Shown here: positions 1 through 7,999 of the stretch, in pieces
Position numbering within the stretch: the first letter of the stretch is position 1
Layout: every line of letters starts with the position of its first letter
Assembly (NCBI RefSeq): GCF_000964595.1
Contig: NZ_LANP01000001.1
Span: 1-64,000, forward strand
DNA length: 64,000 nucleotides
DNA from: Orientia chuto str. Dubai
Lineage (GTDB): Bacteria > Pseudomonadota > Alphaproteobacteria > Rickettsiales > Rickettsiaceae
Direction of reading: 5' to 3'
Made by a program: the position numbers and the translations under genes
The notes under the pieces: model-generated
The model's input: only the letters and a program-made list of their open reading frames with translations
Databases searched by the model: none
What the model was told of the DNA's origin: nothing

Positions 1-454
1 TCGACTTAAACGTGTCTTGCAGAGCTTCCTTTCTTCGAATCATATCATCGATATCAGTATTTAAATCAGGTATTGTTACTGAAATCAAAAGCACTGTATC
101 CTTTATCATACCTGCATTTTTAGCTCTATCATGTAAAAATTCAGCTCTTCTTTTTGCTAGCTCAACAAATATATTACCTTTACGATAAGACTGCCAATTA
201 TTCAAAAAATGCTCTATATGATGGTTACCAATCATTAATACTTGTAAGCTGCTTTCAGCTGGTAGATTTTCATCGTTTTTTAAAAATTCAGCAATTTCAT
301 TCTGAGCCTGAACCGTTGCTCCTACTAGTGGCCAAGCAAGTAATACAAAGCCTATTGAACTACGATTAAAAAACAATTGAGTCTCTTCATCATACGATTC
401 ATAAACAAAATGTTTTGATAATCTTTCTCGATCAAAATCCTTATGTATGCTCAC
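1..454 (-). pseudogene. traC: TraC N-terminal part, F-type conjugation ATPase (partial, runs off left edge)
   Basis: The minus strand is open from a GTG at 454 to the window edge, about 151 codons. The protein starts VSIHKDFDRERLSK and contains FNRSSIGFVLLAWPLVGA, the N-terminal part of F-type TraC, the T4SS coupling/assembly ATPase. The Walker motifs would lie beyond the edge and cannot be seen. There is no ATG start; an in-frame TAA lies about 19 codons upstream of the GTG. It follows traB and traV relics in the order of the F transfer operon. Both neighbours are broken, so this copy is probably part of a dead RAGE, although this stretch itself is uninterrupted. Family call is fairly sure; functional state is unknown. 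Confidence 0.65.
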
Positions 455-540
455 TTTTGATCCGCTTTGATTTAAATAAATTAATAAGGTATTTTTTCTT
501 TAGACTAGTATTTCTATGTTTTGATTTAACTTGATTAGCC

Positions 541-723
541 TTATAATACAGTCTCTTTTTGGTTTTGATTTTTCAACAACTTTATCGGAATTAAAAAATC
601 CTTGAGCACCATTTCCTTTATTTTTGATATACATTTTACACCTTTAGGAATTTTACAGTCAAAATCACTTCTATAGAAGCCAATTAAGCTTATACAGACC
701 AATAACAAAGGTAATAACTTAAC
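541..723 (-). pseudogene. traV: TraV relic, conjugation outer-membrane lipoprotein
   Basis: The reading frame gives a hydrophobic start KLLPLLLVCISLIGFY followed by DCKIPKGVKC, the diagnostic TraV segment (lipoprotein of the F-type T4SS outer-membrane core). It ends at a TAA after about 60 codons, much shorter than functional TraV. No start codon is present in frame at the 5' end, so the start has been lost. It sits between the traB and traC relics, which is the F operon order. The identification rests on the DCKIPKG motif, the signal-peptide-like start and synteny. It is almost certainly non-functional. Confidence 0.6.
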
Positions 724-1305
724 CTGCTCTCCTGTTGTGCTTGATTAACATCTGGTATCGTATAAGTTGAATTTTGATTATGCTCCAATAAGTCAAAACC
801 TTTTTTAAATACAACATCCACAACTCTATCTGAGGCAACAACAATAACTGGACTCATGGAGTCAGCTCGCTTAATAGCAAAATCGGCTAGTTTATCAAAA
901 GCATTACTAAATATTATTGGCTTTAGCCTGAAGAAATTTAGCTATACTACTAAATACACCGTTTAACGCTGCCATTCTAACTGCATTAGAGGACTTCTCC
1001 ACTACCATTCCTTTAATACCTGGACGACCATCTTCTCCTATCAACCAGCCTTCAACTTTCTTTTCGATGATGTCTCCGGTATTATTGATTACTGAAAGAG
1101 TTCCCAATCGGGATTTTGCTCTCTCTGAGGCAACATCTCCATTACAAGAGCCAATTAAAATTGCTTTTTTTATTTGATCAGTTTTATATTCATCATAAAG
1201 ACTAGCTGGATTCAACAGCTGAAGTACTATTGGGTCTGGTGATGACGAGCTGTTAGTTCCAGTACCTACAACGACTCCAGTGACTAGTACAGCCTTAGCT
1301 AGGAT
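690..1305 (-). pseudogene. traB: TraB relic, T4SS core scaffold, frameshifted
   Basis: Two minus-strand frames together match the C-terminal half of F-type TraB, the inner-membrane-spanning VirB10-like scaffold. The first (about 1305 to 907) contains AKAVLVTGVVVGTG, GDVASERAKSRLGTL and VEGWLIGEDGRPGIKG. The second (about 915 to 690) continues with FDKLADFAIKRADSMSPVI and ends in a degraded tail. A stop near 907 and a frame change separate them. The N-terminal half is missing: the TraB text begins exactly where the IS630 relic ends, so the element or a deletion removed it. The traB relic overlaps the traV start by about 30 bp. Confidence 0.65.
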
Positions 1306-1921
1306 TTAGAGAATAAGGGAGTAAATACTCTATGCCCTTCTTTTTCTAGCATAGTTTTTAAATACGGGCTTTTATGAAAACTTGCATTGTCCATCACAAC
1401 TACAGAATTATTAGGTAATTTCGGTATTAAATCATGTTTTACCCAACCGTTAAATAATAAATTGATACGGTTAGCAGCGATTTATTATGTGCTTATAGTT
1501 CCTTTTTGACGGATGCCAATCATGAATTCCATAACATCTCATGCCTTCATATCCGTCAGTTCTAGGAGCACTAGAAATAAAACCGCTCTCATAGACAATA
1601 ACCTTTCCTTTATACCTTTTTATCTTATCCTGAAATTCTAATCTCTCTTCTTCTTTTGCCTTCGGGTGTTGTACAGTTTTTTTTATACGCTCAATCTCTT
1701 TAATGTTTTTTGTATACCAGATTTACTTACTCCTTCAGCTCTTTCATATTGGTATGCGTCACTATATTGTGACACTTTATCAATAGAAATTTTTGTTGGA
1801 GCTCATTCTTTAACGGCAATCTTACTCCATACAAATACTTTTCTCCAAAACCTTTTGATACTCATTCAAAGCTCATTTTCTCTCTTTCCCTTATAGCCTT
1901 TTTTCTAAAATCTATCGTCAT
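1299..1921 (-). mobile_element. IS630-family transposase relic
   Basis: Beginning at an ATG at 1921, the minus strand reads MTIDFRKKAIREREKMSFE and then, in scattered frames, an N-terminal helix-turn-helix region (GVSKSGIQKTLKRLS). The DDE catalytic part follows: YESGFISSAPRTDGYEGMRC, GIHDWH, and near the 3' end VVVMDNASFHKSPYLKTML, which carries the second catalytic aspartate. Stops and frameshifts interrupt it several times, and the last stop (TAG at 1299-1301) comes before the region with the final catalytic residue. This is the typical decayed Orientia IS630 copy. No clear terminal inverted repeats were found. It abuts the truncated traB relic. Confidence 0.7.
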
Positions 1922-1975
1922 ACTAATCTCATTGCATCTTATTATTACTCACTGTTTTATACTAGTTTCGCTATA

Positions 1976-2330
1976 TTACAACTTAAACCAATCACTAATT
2001 TTACCTAAAACTGTTTCTTCACCTAATTTTGCAGCAGTTTTCAAATTCATGCTTTGATCTTTACTTAATTGATAAATTAAGCTATTAAAATTTGAAGTAG
2101 CTTCCTTATTACAATATAATTTTAATCCTCTATATGCCTTCTCATAGCTACATAAGAGCTTCTTTTATTGCTTATGCCATCATGTAATACATCTTTTATA
2201 GATGCTCCCTGTACCTTATAAATTGTACTAGCATCACCGTGTTTAAGGCTGATTTTACTTGGATCAAAGCTAATTTCGTTGCCTTTATCTGTCTTAGCTA
2301 TAAACTTTTTTTCATTTATAAAATAATCGA
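1976..2330 (-). pseudogene. TraA/TraI-like relaxase-helicase C-terminal relic
   Basis: Minus-strand frames read KKFIAKTDKGNEISFDPSKI, HGDASTIYKVQGASI and then LYCNKEATSNFNSLIYQLS, ending GKISDWFKL at a TAA (1976-1978). The STIYKVQGAS segment corresponds to the late helicase motifs of RecD-like helicases in TraA_Ti-type conjugative relaxases. A stop and frame change near 2145 separate the two parts, and the relaxase and Walker A portions are absent. It is read as a RAGE fragment. Between 2330 and 2470 only a few weak coding traces remain. Confidence 0.6.
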
Positions 2331-2585
2331 TATGTTATTAATAAATATTACACTGTCATTAAATAATCTAATCCATAATTATGCTTTTTTTTATAGCAAT
2401 TCTTTTTTAATATTTGATATGCTTTGAAAGCTTTTTCATTAGGCAATGTCAATATGAATAGCATTTAAGTCAAATTATATGATATCTGCATTCTTTTTTT
2501 GCATTATAATAATTATGGAAATAATAATAATATTTATTGATTTTATTAAGTAGTTGCTCTACTATTCTCAATCAAAAGTTAAGTT

Positions 2586-2614
2586 TTGACTTAGATTTAA
2601 GTATAGTCTAGTAA
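2586..2614 (+). promoter_or_regulatory. possible promoter for the 166-aa orphan gene
   Basis: TTGACT at 2586-2591 and TAGTAA at 2609-2614 are separated by 17 bp and lie about 50 bp upstream of the orphan start. The -35 match is good and the -10 match is poor. An AAGG element 7-10 bp before the ATG at 2665 acts as a ribosome binding site. Confidence 0.25.
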
Positions 2615-2664
2615 TAAGTTTTGATTAAATTAATTGAATTTTATCACTTAATAAAAAGGTCTGC

Positions 2665-3165
2665 ATGAGAAAAGCAAGAAAATGCTTAAAATTATCACCA
2701 AAAGGTTTCCATCCAGTTAGTTCTCAAGCTGCAATGGAAGCTGCGCAAAAACAGACACCAAAAGAAGAAAATCAAAAAAGTCAAACATCAAAAACTGGAA
2801 AACATGTTTCGTTTGGTGGTTCATCTGTTAAGGTATTTAATCATACGGATCCTATATGCCATCCTAAATTGGGCTTTATTTTCCCACTAAAGGATGAGGA
2901 TCATGACGGATCAGATTCATCATCATCATCAAAAAGTACTCCTACAACTCCTACAACTCCTACAATGGTGCTAACTTATACTGCTGCAGCAGGTATGATT
3001 AGCTCAAGTCAACAACATACACATCACATCATTGATCACAATAGTAGTAGCCCAGTATGCAGTCCTTGCAGTCCTAATTATGATGCTGATGTTGAATGTT
3101 CTGATAGTGATATAGAGGCAGGACCAATGGGTGCTCCTAGTATACATTATGATACTAAATTCTAA
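2665..3165 (+). CDS. orphan disordered 166-aa protein with PP1-docking-like motif, candidate effector
   Basis: I do not recognise a known family. The protein has no signal peptide or membrane segment. It starts with a basic stretch (RKARK, residues 2-6), then a Gln/Lys/Thr-rich segment. KHVSF lies at residues 46-50, followed after GGSS by VKVF (55-58). An acidic and serine run (DEDHDGSDSSSSS) comes at about 77-89, then a TPTTPTTPT repeat (92-100), a His/Ser/Cys segment with several SP sites, and an acidic CK2-like stretch (CSDSDIEAG). The composition is eukaryote-like and mostly disordered. KHVSF fits the RVxF docking motif for protein phosphatase 1. It stands alone between RAGE relics and ppiD, has its own AAGG ribosome binding site, and ends 40 bp before a hairpin. 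It could be an effector moved as RAGE cargo; the function is inferred only from motifs. Confidence 0.7.
   Translation: MRKARKCLKLSPKGFHPVSSQAAMEAAQKQTPKEENQKSQTSKTGKHVSFGGSSVKVFNHTDPICHPKLGFIFPLKDEDHDGSDSSSSSKSTPTTPTTPTMVLTYTAAAGMISSSQQHTHHIIDHNSSSPVCSPCSPNYDADVECSDSDIEAGPMGAPSIHYDTKF
2938..2967 (+). repeat. 9-bp tandem repeat inside the orphan gene
   Basis: About three tandem copies of CCTACAACT (the last ends in ATG) encode the TPTTPTTPT run. The unit is a multiple of three, so changes in copy number keep the frame. A TCA trinucleotide run just upstream encodes the serine tract. Confidence 0.8.
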
Positions 3166-3205
3166 TCCAGAAATATCATAAAGCTACTAAAATTATACCT
3201 ATAAA

Positions 3206-3238
3206 AAAGGAGAAGGCGTATTATCTAGCTTCTCCTTT
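3206..3238. terminator. bidirectional hairpin between orphan gene and ppiD
   Basis: A 10-bp stem AAAGGAGAAG (3206-3215) pairs with CTTCTCCTTT (3229-3238) around a 13-nt loop. Read on the minus strand it is followed by a run of six T. The TAA stop of ppiD (3221-3223) lies in the loop. It can terminate ppiD and, less clearly, the plus-strand orphan gene. Confidence 0.7.
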
Positions 3239-4762
3239 ATATAAATTAAATAGATAGGCAATCAACTCTTGATGCATTAAGTTCTTAAAACTTCTTCTAA
3301 TATCATCCATTGACAGTAAAAGTTTAACTACTAAGTTGCGGTCTATTGTAACTTTAGATACAAGAGCTACATAAGCATGTTGTGGTGATATATAAACATC
3401 TGAAACTTCATCTTTCTTTAAAGTTAGCAGCTGTTCAACAAAATCTTTAGGAAGATCAACTGCATTTTTATTTAATCTAGTTATTGTTAAATTTGGATTA
3501 ACAGTTAATTTATATTTTTTAGCTTCAGTAATAAAATTATCAGCATTTGTAGTTTGCTGAAATTTATGTATAAGCTCAAGGTTAAGTTTCTTTATAGTAT
3601 TTTTTTTCCATTCTTCCTGCACATCATTACGTATATTATCAAATTCTTCAACTGTACTAGGAATGATTTTTTGAATATTTATAACAACCAACATTCTTGA
3701 TGAAATATCAAGTGGATATGATGTTTCATGTTCTTGTAAAGAAAAAATAGCATCAGTTACATTACCCAAAATTCTATTGCTAGATAATTTTTTCTTAGTT
3801 ATATTGCTTAGTGTCAATACTTTTACATTTAGCATTTTAGCTATTTCAGATAAATTACTACCTGAGGCTACTTCATCCTCTAATAAGGTCATAGTATCAG
3901 TAAATAATTTGTTCATTTGATAGCTAATATATTTTTCCTTAACCTCAGCAATATTATTAGCAAAATTACTTTTTTCTTGGAATTGATCACTATATGTTTG
4001 ATAAAACTCTTCTAATAATTTGTTATCAATTACAATTTTATTTTTAAAATAATTATAATCGAGAACTATATATCTAATGTGACGTTGCTCAGGTTTTTCA
4101 AACTTAGATTTATTATTATTATAAAATTCTTGTAATTGCTCATTTGTAGGAGAAACAAGACTCGATTGCAGTTGTTCATTTTCTAAATCTATACTTACTA
4201 GCTGAATATTTCTTGTTTCAGCAGATAAATTAATAATATTTTGAGCAAGTGTTCTAGGAACATAATTATTATCAATAAAATGATGGGATATTATTTCTGA
4301 TAGTTGCTGTCTTGCCGCTTGTTTTAGATATTGATCTTCACTGATATTCAAACTTTTTAGCATGCTTTTAAAAATATTAATATCAAAATGCTGATCGTTA
4401 TTATTAAAAACTTTTGAATTTTGAATAAACTTTGAAATTGCTAATGTGCTTAAAACTAAGTTATAATCATTTGCAACTTGCTCTAGTACATGAGCATTTA
4501 TTAAATTATTTAATACTAGTTCTTGTATATTATTAAGGTGGTTTTGATCAGAAGTTTGTGGCATTTTGCTCATTGCTAGTTTTAATGCTTGCATAAACTC
4601 ACTTTTAGTAATATTTTTAGCTCTAGTAAAAGTAATAATGTCAGTGTTATCACTTGTATTAAGCATAGTTCCTATAGTCCAGCAGATAGATGATAGTACT
4701 AGAATTAATACTAAGATTTTAAATGCAATACTGCGTGAGGCTGCTCTTAGTTTAGTTAACAT
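3221..4762 (-). CDS. ppiD: PpiD-like periplasmic folding chaperone, parvulin domain apparently missing
   Basis: The 513-aa protein has a short cytoplasmic start, one membrane anchor (about residues 13-33) and a SurA/PpiD-like N-terminal domain (FTRAKNITKSEFMQALK, repeated pairs of helices). PpiD is an inner-membrane-anchored chaperone that helps newly exported proteins fold in the periplasm. Family members usually exceed 600 residues because of an embedded parvulin peptidyl-prolyl isomerase domain. Here the sequence goes from EQRHIRYIVLDYNYF almost directly to the C-terminal helical part (SNLSEIAKMLNVKVLT), without the GG-x-LGW-type parvulin core. It probably keeps chaperone binding but not isomerase activity. 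It is divergent from tpiA with 85 bp between, a common alphaproteobacterial arrangement. The stop codon lies within a terminator hairpin. Confidence 0.75.
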   Translation of the reverse strand: MLTKLRAASRSIAFKILVLILVLSSICWTIGTMLNTSDNTDIITFTRAKNITKSEFMQALKLAMSKMPQTSDQNHLNNIQELVLNNLINAHVLEQVANDYNLVLSTLAISKFIQNSKVFNNNDQHFDINIFKSMLKSLNISEDQYLKQAARQQLSEIISHHFIDNNYVPRTLAQNIINLSAETRNIQLVSIDLENEQLQSSLVSPTNEQLQEFYNNNKSKFEKPEQRHIRYIVLDYNYFKNKIVIDNKLLEEFYQTYSDQFQEKSNFANNIAEVKEKYISYQMNKLFTDTMTLLEDEVASGSNLSEIAKMLNVKVLTLSNITKKKLSSNRILGNVTDAIFSLQEHETSYPLDISSRMLVVINIQKIIPSTVEEFDNIRNDVQEEWKKNTIKKLNLELIHKFQQTTNADNFITEAKKYKLTVNPNLTITRLNKNAVDLPKDFVEQLLTLKKDEVSDVYISPQHAYVALVSKVTIDRNLVVKLLLSMDDIRRSFKNLMHQELIAYLFNLYKGEAR

Positions 4763-4847
4763 TGCAACTCTAATAAATTTGTATATATGAAATTTACATA
4801 ATACAATATTTAAGTATTATAAATCTGCAAGTAATTTTTTTATTTAC

Positions 4848-5591
4848 ATGAAATCAATTGTAATTTCTAACTGGAAAATGCATTTTACTTTTTCTGAAGC
4901 ATGCAATTATTTTAACTCAATAAACAATACAGATAGCAGCTTAAATGTTGCTAACGTAATATTTGCTGTACCAAATTTATATTTATCAGGACTTAAATTA
5001 AAGTTTAACAATACTTTTTCAGCTCAAGATGTAAGCGTAGTTGCAAAGAATAGCGGGCCATATACTGGCGAGATTAGTGCTAACATGTTAAAAAGTTTAG
5101 ATATAAACTATGCTATAATAGGACATTCAGAACGAAGACAATTATTTTATGAAGATGATAATACAACAGCATTAAAAGTAAGTAATTGTATTAATAATGG
5201 AATAGTTCCAATTATCTGTGTGGGGGAACCAATTGAAATTCGAAAAAACAAAACATATCTTCAATATATAGCTGAACAGTTAAACAATATTTCTTTTTGT
5301 TTTACTAAGAACATCATTATTGCTTATGAACCAATATGGTCAATTGGTAGCGGTATAATCCCTACTGTTGAAGATATTTATGAGATAGTAGCTATGATTA
5401 GAGAAATACGAAATAAATATAGGCCTTATAATATTGAAAATAGTGTTAAAATAGTGTATGGTGGTTCTGTTTCAGCTAGCAATGTTGGTCAAATTATAGA
5501 AGTTGGAGTTGATGGAGTATTAGTTGGTAGCGCATCTTTAAAATTTGAAAATTTAATTACAATAATAAAAACAATTCAAGGGTTGAATTAA
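4848..5591 (+). CDS. tpiA: triosephosphate isomerase
   Basis: TpiA interconverts dihydroxyacetone phosphate and glyceraldehyde 3-phosphate. The 247-aa single TIM barrel has all catalytic landmarks: NWKMH near residue 10 (Lys), IGHSERR near 92-98 (His), AYEPIWSIGSG near 165 (Glu), and the phosphate loop YGGSVSASN near 204. Its length is normal. Rickettsiaceae keep little glycolysis, so here it more likely feeds imported triose phosphate toward phospholipid precursors than runs a full pathway; that is inference from general knowledge of the family. secG starts 4 bp after its stop, so the two are probably cotranscribed. Confidence 0.95.
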   Translation: MKSIVISNWKMHFTFSEACNYFNSINNTDSSLNVANVIFAVPNLYLSGLKLKFNNTFSAQDVSVVAKNSGPYTGEISANMLKSLDINYAIIGHSERRQLFYEDDNTTALKVSNCINNGIVPIICVGEPIEIRKNKTYLQYIAEQLNNISFCFTKNIIIAYEPIWSIGSGIIPTVEDIYEIVAMIREIRNKYRPYNIENSVKIVYGGSVSASNVGQIIEVGVDGVLVGSASLKFENLITIIKTIQGLN

Positions 5592-5595
5592 TAAA

Positions 5596-5883
5596 ATGAT
5601 GAATATATTACTCTTTATACATATTGTAATATCAATATTATTAGTTACAGCAATATTACTTCATAAAACTGGAGCAGATAGTTTAAGTGGGCTATCTAGT
5701 AGAAGTGATAGCATGGGAATTGTAACACCAAAATCTACCAATAGTTTTTTAACACAGGTAATTATTGTGTTAGCAACCTGCTTTTTTATTAATGCTATTA
5801 TACTTGCTAATTTATCATCTTCAAAAAATATAATTCTTACTGATAAGTTGCAGTCACAAAATACTGTACCTCTTGCTAAATAA
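5596..5883 (+). CDS. secG: preprotein translocase subunit SecG
   Basis: This 95-aa protein has two membrane helices (about residues 3-21 and 52-72). Between them is the conserved loop TGADSLSGLSSRSDSMG, which resembles the GADSLFG-type loop of SecG. SecG stimulates export through the SecYEG channel. It is 4 bp downstream of tpiA; the tpiA-secG pair is common in proteobacteria. The C-terminal tail is short and polar. An AT-rich hairpin covers its stop codon and probably ends the transcript. Confidence 0.88.
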   Translation: MMNILLFIHIVISILLVTAILLHKTGADSLSGLSSRSDSMGIVTPKSTNSFLTQVIIVLATCFFINAIILANLSSSKNIILTDKLQSQNTVPLAK

Positions 5884-5902
5884 ATACTTTAAAATGTATT
5901 TA
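5881..5902 (+). terminator. AT-rich hairpin over the secG stop codon
   Basis: TAAATAC (5881-5887, starting with the secG TAA) pairs with GTATTTA (5896-5902) around an 8-nt loop and is followed by TTTAAAT. The stem is 7 bp and weak, but the placement right at the stop suggests a terminator. Confidence 0.4.
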
Positions 5903-5921
5903 TTTAAATAAACACTATTAT

Positions 5922-5949
5922 TTGTGATTGCTAAAAAGTTAGGTATAAT
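5922..5949 (+). promoter_or_regulatory. candidate promoter for smpB-lipA
   Basis: TTGTGA (5922-5927) and a perfect TATAAT (5944-5949) are 16 bp apart, about 50 bp upstream of the smpB start. This is the clearest sigma-70-like box pair noticed in this part of the window. Confidence 0.5.
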
Positions 5950-5999
5950 AACTAGGAAGAATATTTTATAGCCTAAGTTACTACTAGTAGATTTGAATT

Positions 6000-6461
6000 A
6001 TGGAGAGTTATCACAAAATAATTGCTCAAAATAGAAAAGCTAAATTTAATTACTCTATTCAGGATAAAATTGAAGCAGGAATAGTATTGCAGGGCAGTGA
6101 ATTAAAATCTATAAGAAGTGGAAAAGTAAGTATTGAAGATAGTTATGCTGCAGATAATAGTAATGAAATATTTCTATATAATGCTTATATAGCAGAGTAC
6201 AAGCAAGCTAATAGATTTAATCATATCCCTCGTAGAGTCAGAAAACTATTGCTTCATAGAAAAGAAATAAGAAAGATTATTGGTAAGCTAAGTGTTCAAG
6301 GATATACATTAGTGCCATTATCTATTTACTTTAATAGCAAAAATATATTAAAGGTTGAGCTTGGGTTAGCTAAGGGGAAAAAACATTATGATAAACGTTA
6401 TGCTCTCAAAGAGCAGGAGTGGAAAAAACAACAAGCAAGAATAATGAGAAATAAGTTTTGA
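6000..6461 (+). CDS. smpB: SsrA-binding protein SmpB
   Basis: SmpB binds tmRNA and delivers it to stalled ribosomes for trans-translation. The 153-aa protein begins with the conserved NRKAKFNYSIQDKIEAG and LQGSELKSIRSGK segments. It has the YNAYIAEY and RRVRKLLLHRKEI strand and helix blocks, then the basic C-terminal tail GLAKGKKHYDKR...EWKKQQARI that inserts in the ribosomal A site. Length is normal. No strong Shine-Dalgarno precedes the ATG, and the start is chosen by alignment of the conserved N-terminus. The tmRNA gene itself was not seen in this window. Confidence 0.94.
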   Translation: MESYHKIIAQNRKAKFNYSIQDKIEAGIVLQGSELKSIRSGKVSIEDSYAADNSNEIFLYNAYIAEYKQANRFNHIPRRVRKLLLHRKEIRKIIGKLSVQGYTLVPLSIYFNSKNILKVELGLAKGKKHYDKRYALKEQEWKKQQARIMRNKF

Positions 6462-6513
6462 AAGTTAATACAAAATAATTTTATTAAGATTTTTTTGCTA
6501 TAAAAAAATAAGT

Positions 6514-7425
6514 ATGAATAGCAATATTACAACAGCAAGCTTAACAAAGCCTAGTTGGTTGCGAGTTAAAGCTCCTTTTTCTGATGAATATCAAAGCACT
6601 AGTGAGCTTATTAGAAGCTTGAAATTAAATACAGTATGCAAGGAGGCAGCATGTCCTAATATAGGTGAGTGCTGGTCTAAAAAGCATGCAACAGTTATGA
6701 TTCTTGGTTCGATTTGTACTAGGGCTTGTGCATTTTGCAATGTAAATACAGGAAAACCAGAACAAGTAGATGAATATGAACCATATAGATTATCTGAAGC
6801 AGTAATGAAGCTAGGACTTAAGCATGTAGTTATTACTTCAGTAGATAGAGATGATCTTAGTGATGGTGGGGCCAATCACTTTGCTAAATGTATAACTTGT
6901 ATTAGGGAAAGATCTGCTGCTACCTCAATAGAAGTACTAACACCAGACTTTTTACGTAAGCATGATGCTTGGAAAGTAATTGCAAAAGCACATCCAGATG
7001 TATATAATCATAACATTGAAACTGTACCATCTCTATATTCAAAAGTTAGGCCAGGAGCTCGTTATTATAACTCATTAAATTTGCTACATAAGGTTAAAAC
7101 ATTTGATAATAGTATTTTTACAAAATCTGGTATTATGGTTGGATTAGGAGAAACCAAACATGAAATACTGCAAGTCATGGATGATTTAAGAGCCGCTGAA
7201 GTGGATTTTTTAACTATTGGACAGTATTTGCGTCCTAGCGTTAGACATATAGATGTAGATCGTTATGTTCCCCCTGAAGAATTTGATTATTATGCTAGAG
7301 CTGCTCAAGCTAAAGGGTTTTTAATGGTTTCTTCAAGCCCTCTAACTAGATCTTCATATCATGCTGAAGAACATTTTAAGAAATTAAAACAAATAAGGCT
7401 AAAAAATAAAAATGCTGTTTTTTAA
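6514..7425 (+). CDS. lipA: lipoyl synthase
   Basis: LipA is a radical SAM enzyme that inserts two sulfurs into octanoyl groups on the lipoyl domains of dehydrogenase E2 subunits. The 303-aa protein shows both cluster motifs. The auxiliary cluster is [12 protein letters not shown] (C-x4-C-x5-C, about 42-53) and the SAM cluster is CTRACAFC (C-x3-C-x2-C, about 68-75). The C-terminal RSSYHAEE carries the conserved serine that ligates the auxiliary cluster. A likely client, SucB, is encoded in this window. Its last 14 bp overlap the next gene, which suggests translational coupling. Confidence 0.95.
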   Translation: MNSNITTASLTKPSWLRVKAPFSDEYQSTSELIRSLKLNTVCKEAACPNIGECWSKKHATVMILGSICTRACAFCNVNTGKPEQVDEYEPYRLSEAVMKLGLKHVVITSVDRDDLSDGGANHFAKCITCIRERSAATSIEVLTPDFLRKHDAWKVIAKAHPDVYNHNIETVPSLYSKVRPGARYYNSLNLLHKVKTFDNSIFTKSGIMVGLGETKHEILQVMDDLRAAEVDFLTIGQYLRPSVRHIDVDRYVPPEEFDYYARAAQAKGFLMVSSSPLTRSSYHAEEHFKKLKQIRLKNKNAVF

Positions 7426-7879
7426 TAAAGCTAAGTTTCTACCTTATAGTTCTAAAAATCTTTATCAGTTAGTGCTTGATATTGAATCTTATCCTCAATT
7501 TATACCTTACTGTTCAGCAGTAGAAATAATTAAAAAAAATAGCAAATTTATTATTGCTGATTTAACTATTAAATTTAAATTATTTTCTGATAGATACCGT
7601 TCTTTAGTAATGCTGCAAAGTAATAACAAAAACTATAGCATTATAGTAAAGTCTATTGGGGAAGGACCAATATTACATTTGAGTAATATATGGAAATTTC
7701 AATTTCAAGAGCAGCAAAATACTTTAGTAACTTTAGACTTGAAACTTACCCTTAAGTCTATAATATTAGAAAAATTTATAAAATTAGTAGCTGATGATAT
7801 TGCATACAAAACAATGATAGCTTTTGAAAATAGAGCAAAGCAAACATATGGTAAAACAACTACTTTCAAGAATTTTTAG
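7412..7879 (+). CDS. COQ10/RatA-like START-domain protein
   Basis: This 155-aa single-domain protein of the polyketide cyclase/START superfamily resembles COQ10-type coenzyme Q-binding proteins and RatA. The conserved start [29 protein letters not shown] and the C-terminal helix with [10 protein letters not shown] are visible. COQ10-like proteins are thought to handle ubiquinone in respiratory membranes. RatA of E. coli is instead described as a ribosome-associated factor, and sequence alone does not separate the two. The gene overlaps lipA by 14 bp in another frame, an arrangement common in alphaproteobacteria, where lipA is followed by this family. Confidence 0.82.
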   Translation: MLFFNKAKFLPYSSKNLYQLVLDIESYPQFIPYCSAVEIIKKNSKFIIADLTIKFKLFSDRYRSLVMLQSNNKNYSIIVKSIGEGPILHLSNIWKFQFQEQQNTLVTLDLKLTLKSIILEKFIKLVADDIAYKTMIAFENRAKQTYGKTTTFKNF

Positions 7880-7981
7880 AACAACCTATTTGTGCAAGTT
7901 AAAAGTGAACCCCATACACAATGAAAAACTAGGCTGTTAAATGTTAAAATATATGCTTACACAAAAATACAAAAAAATAAC

Positions 7982-7999
7982 AGACTCAGTCTAGAGTCT
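7982..7999 (-). terminator. terminator overlapping the stop of the serine hydrolase gene
   Basis: AGACTC (7982-7987) pairs with GAGTCT (7994-7999) around a 6-nt loop. On the minus strand it is followed within a few bases by a run of seven T. The TAG stop of the upstream minus-strand gene (7991-7993) is in the loop. Confidence 0.65.

Noticed and set aside
154-369. 71-aa plus-strand open frame opposite traC
   Set aside because: It lies antisense to the traC reading frame, which matches a known family; no features of its own.
1666-1896. 76-aa plus-strand open frame
   Set aside because: It is antisense to the IS630 transposase relic and rich in Phe/Leu from reverse-strand translation.
2239-2427. 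62-aa plus-strand open frame
   Set aside because: It overlaps the relaxase relic on the opposite strand and has no ribosome binding site or family signal.
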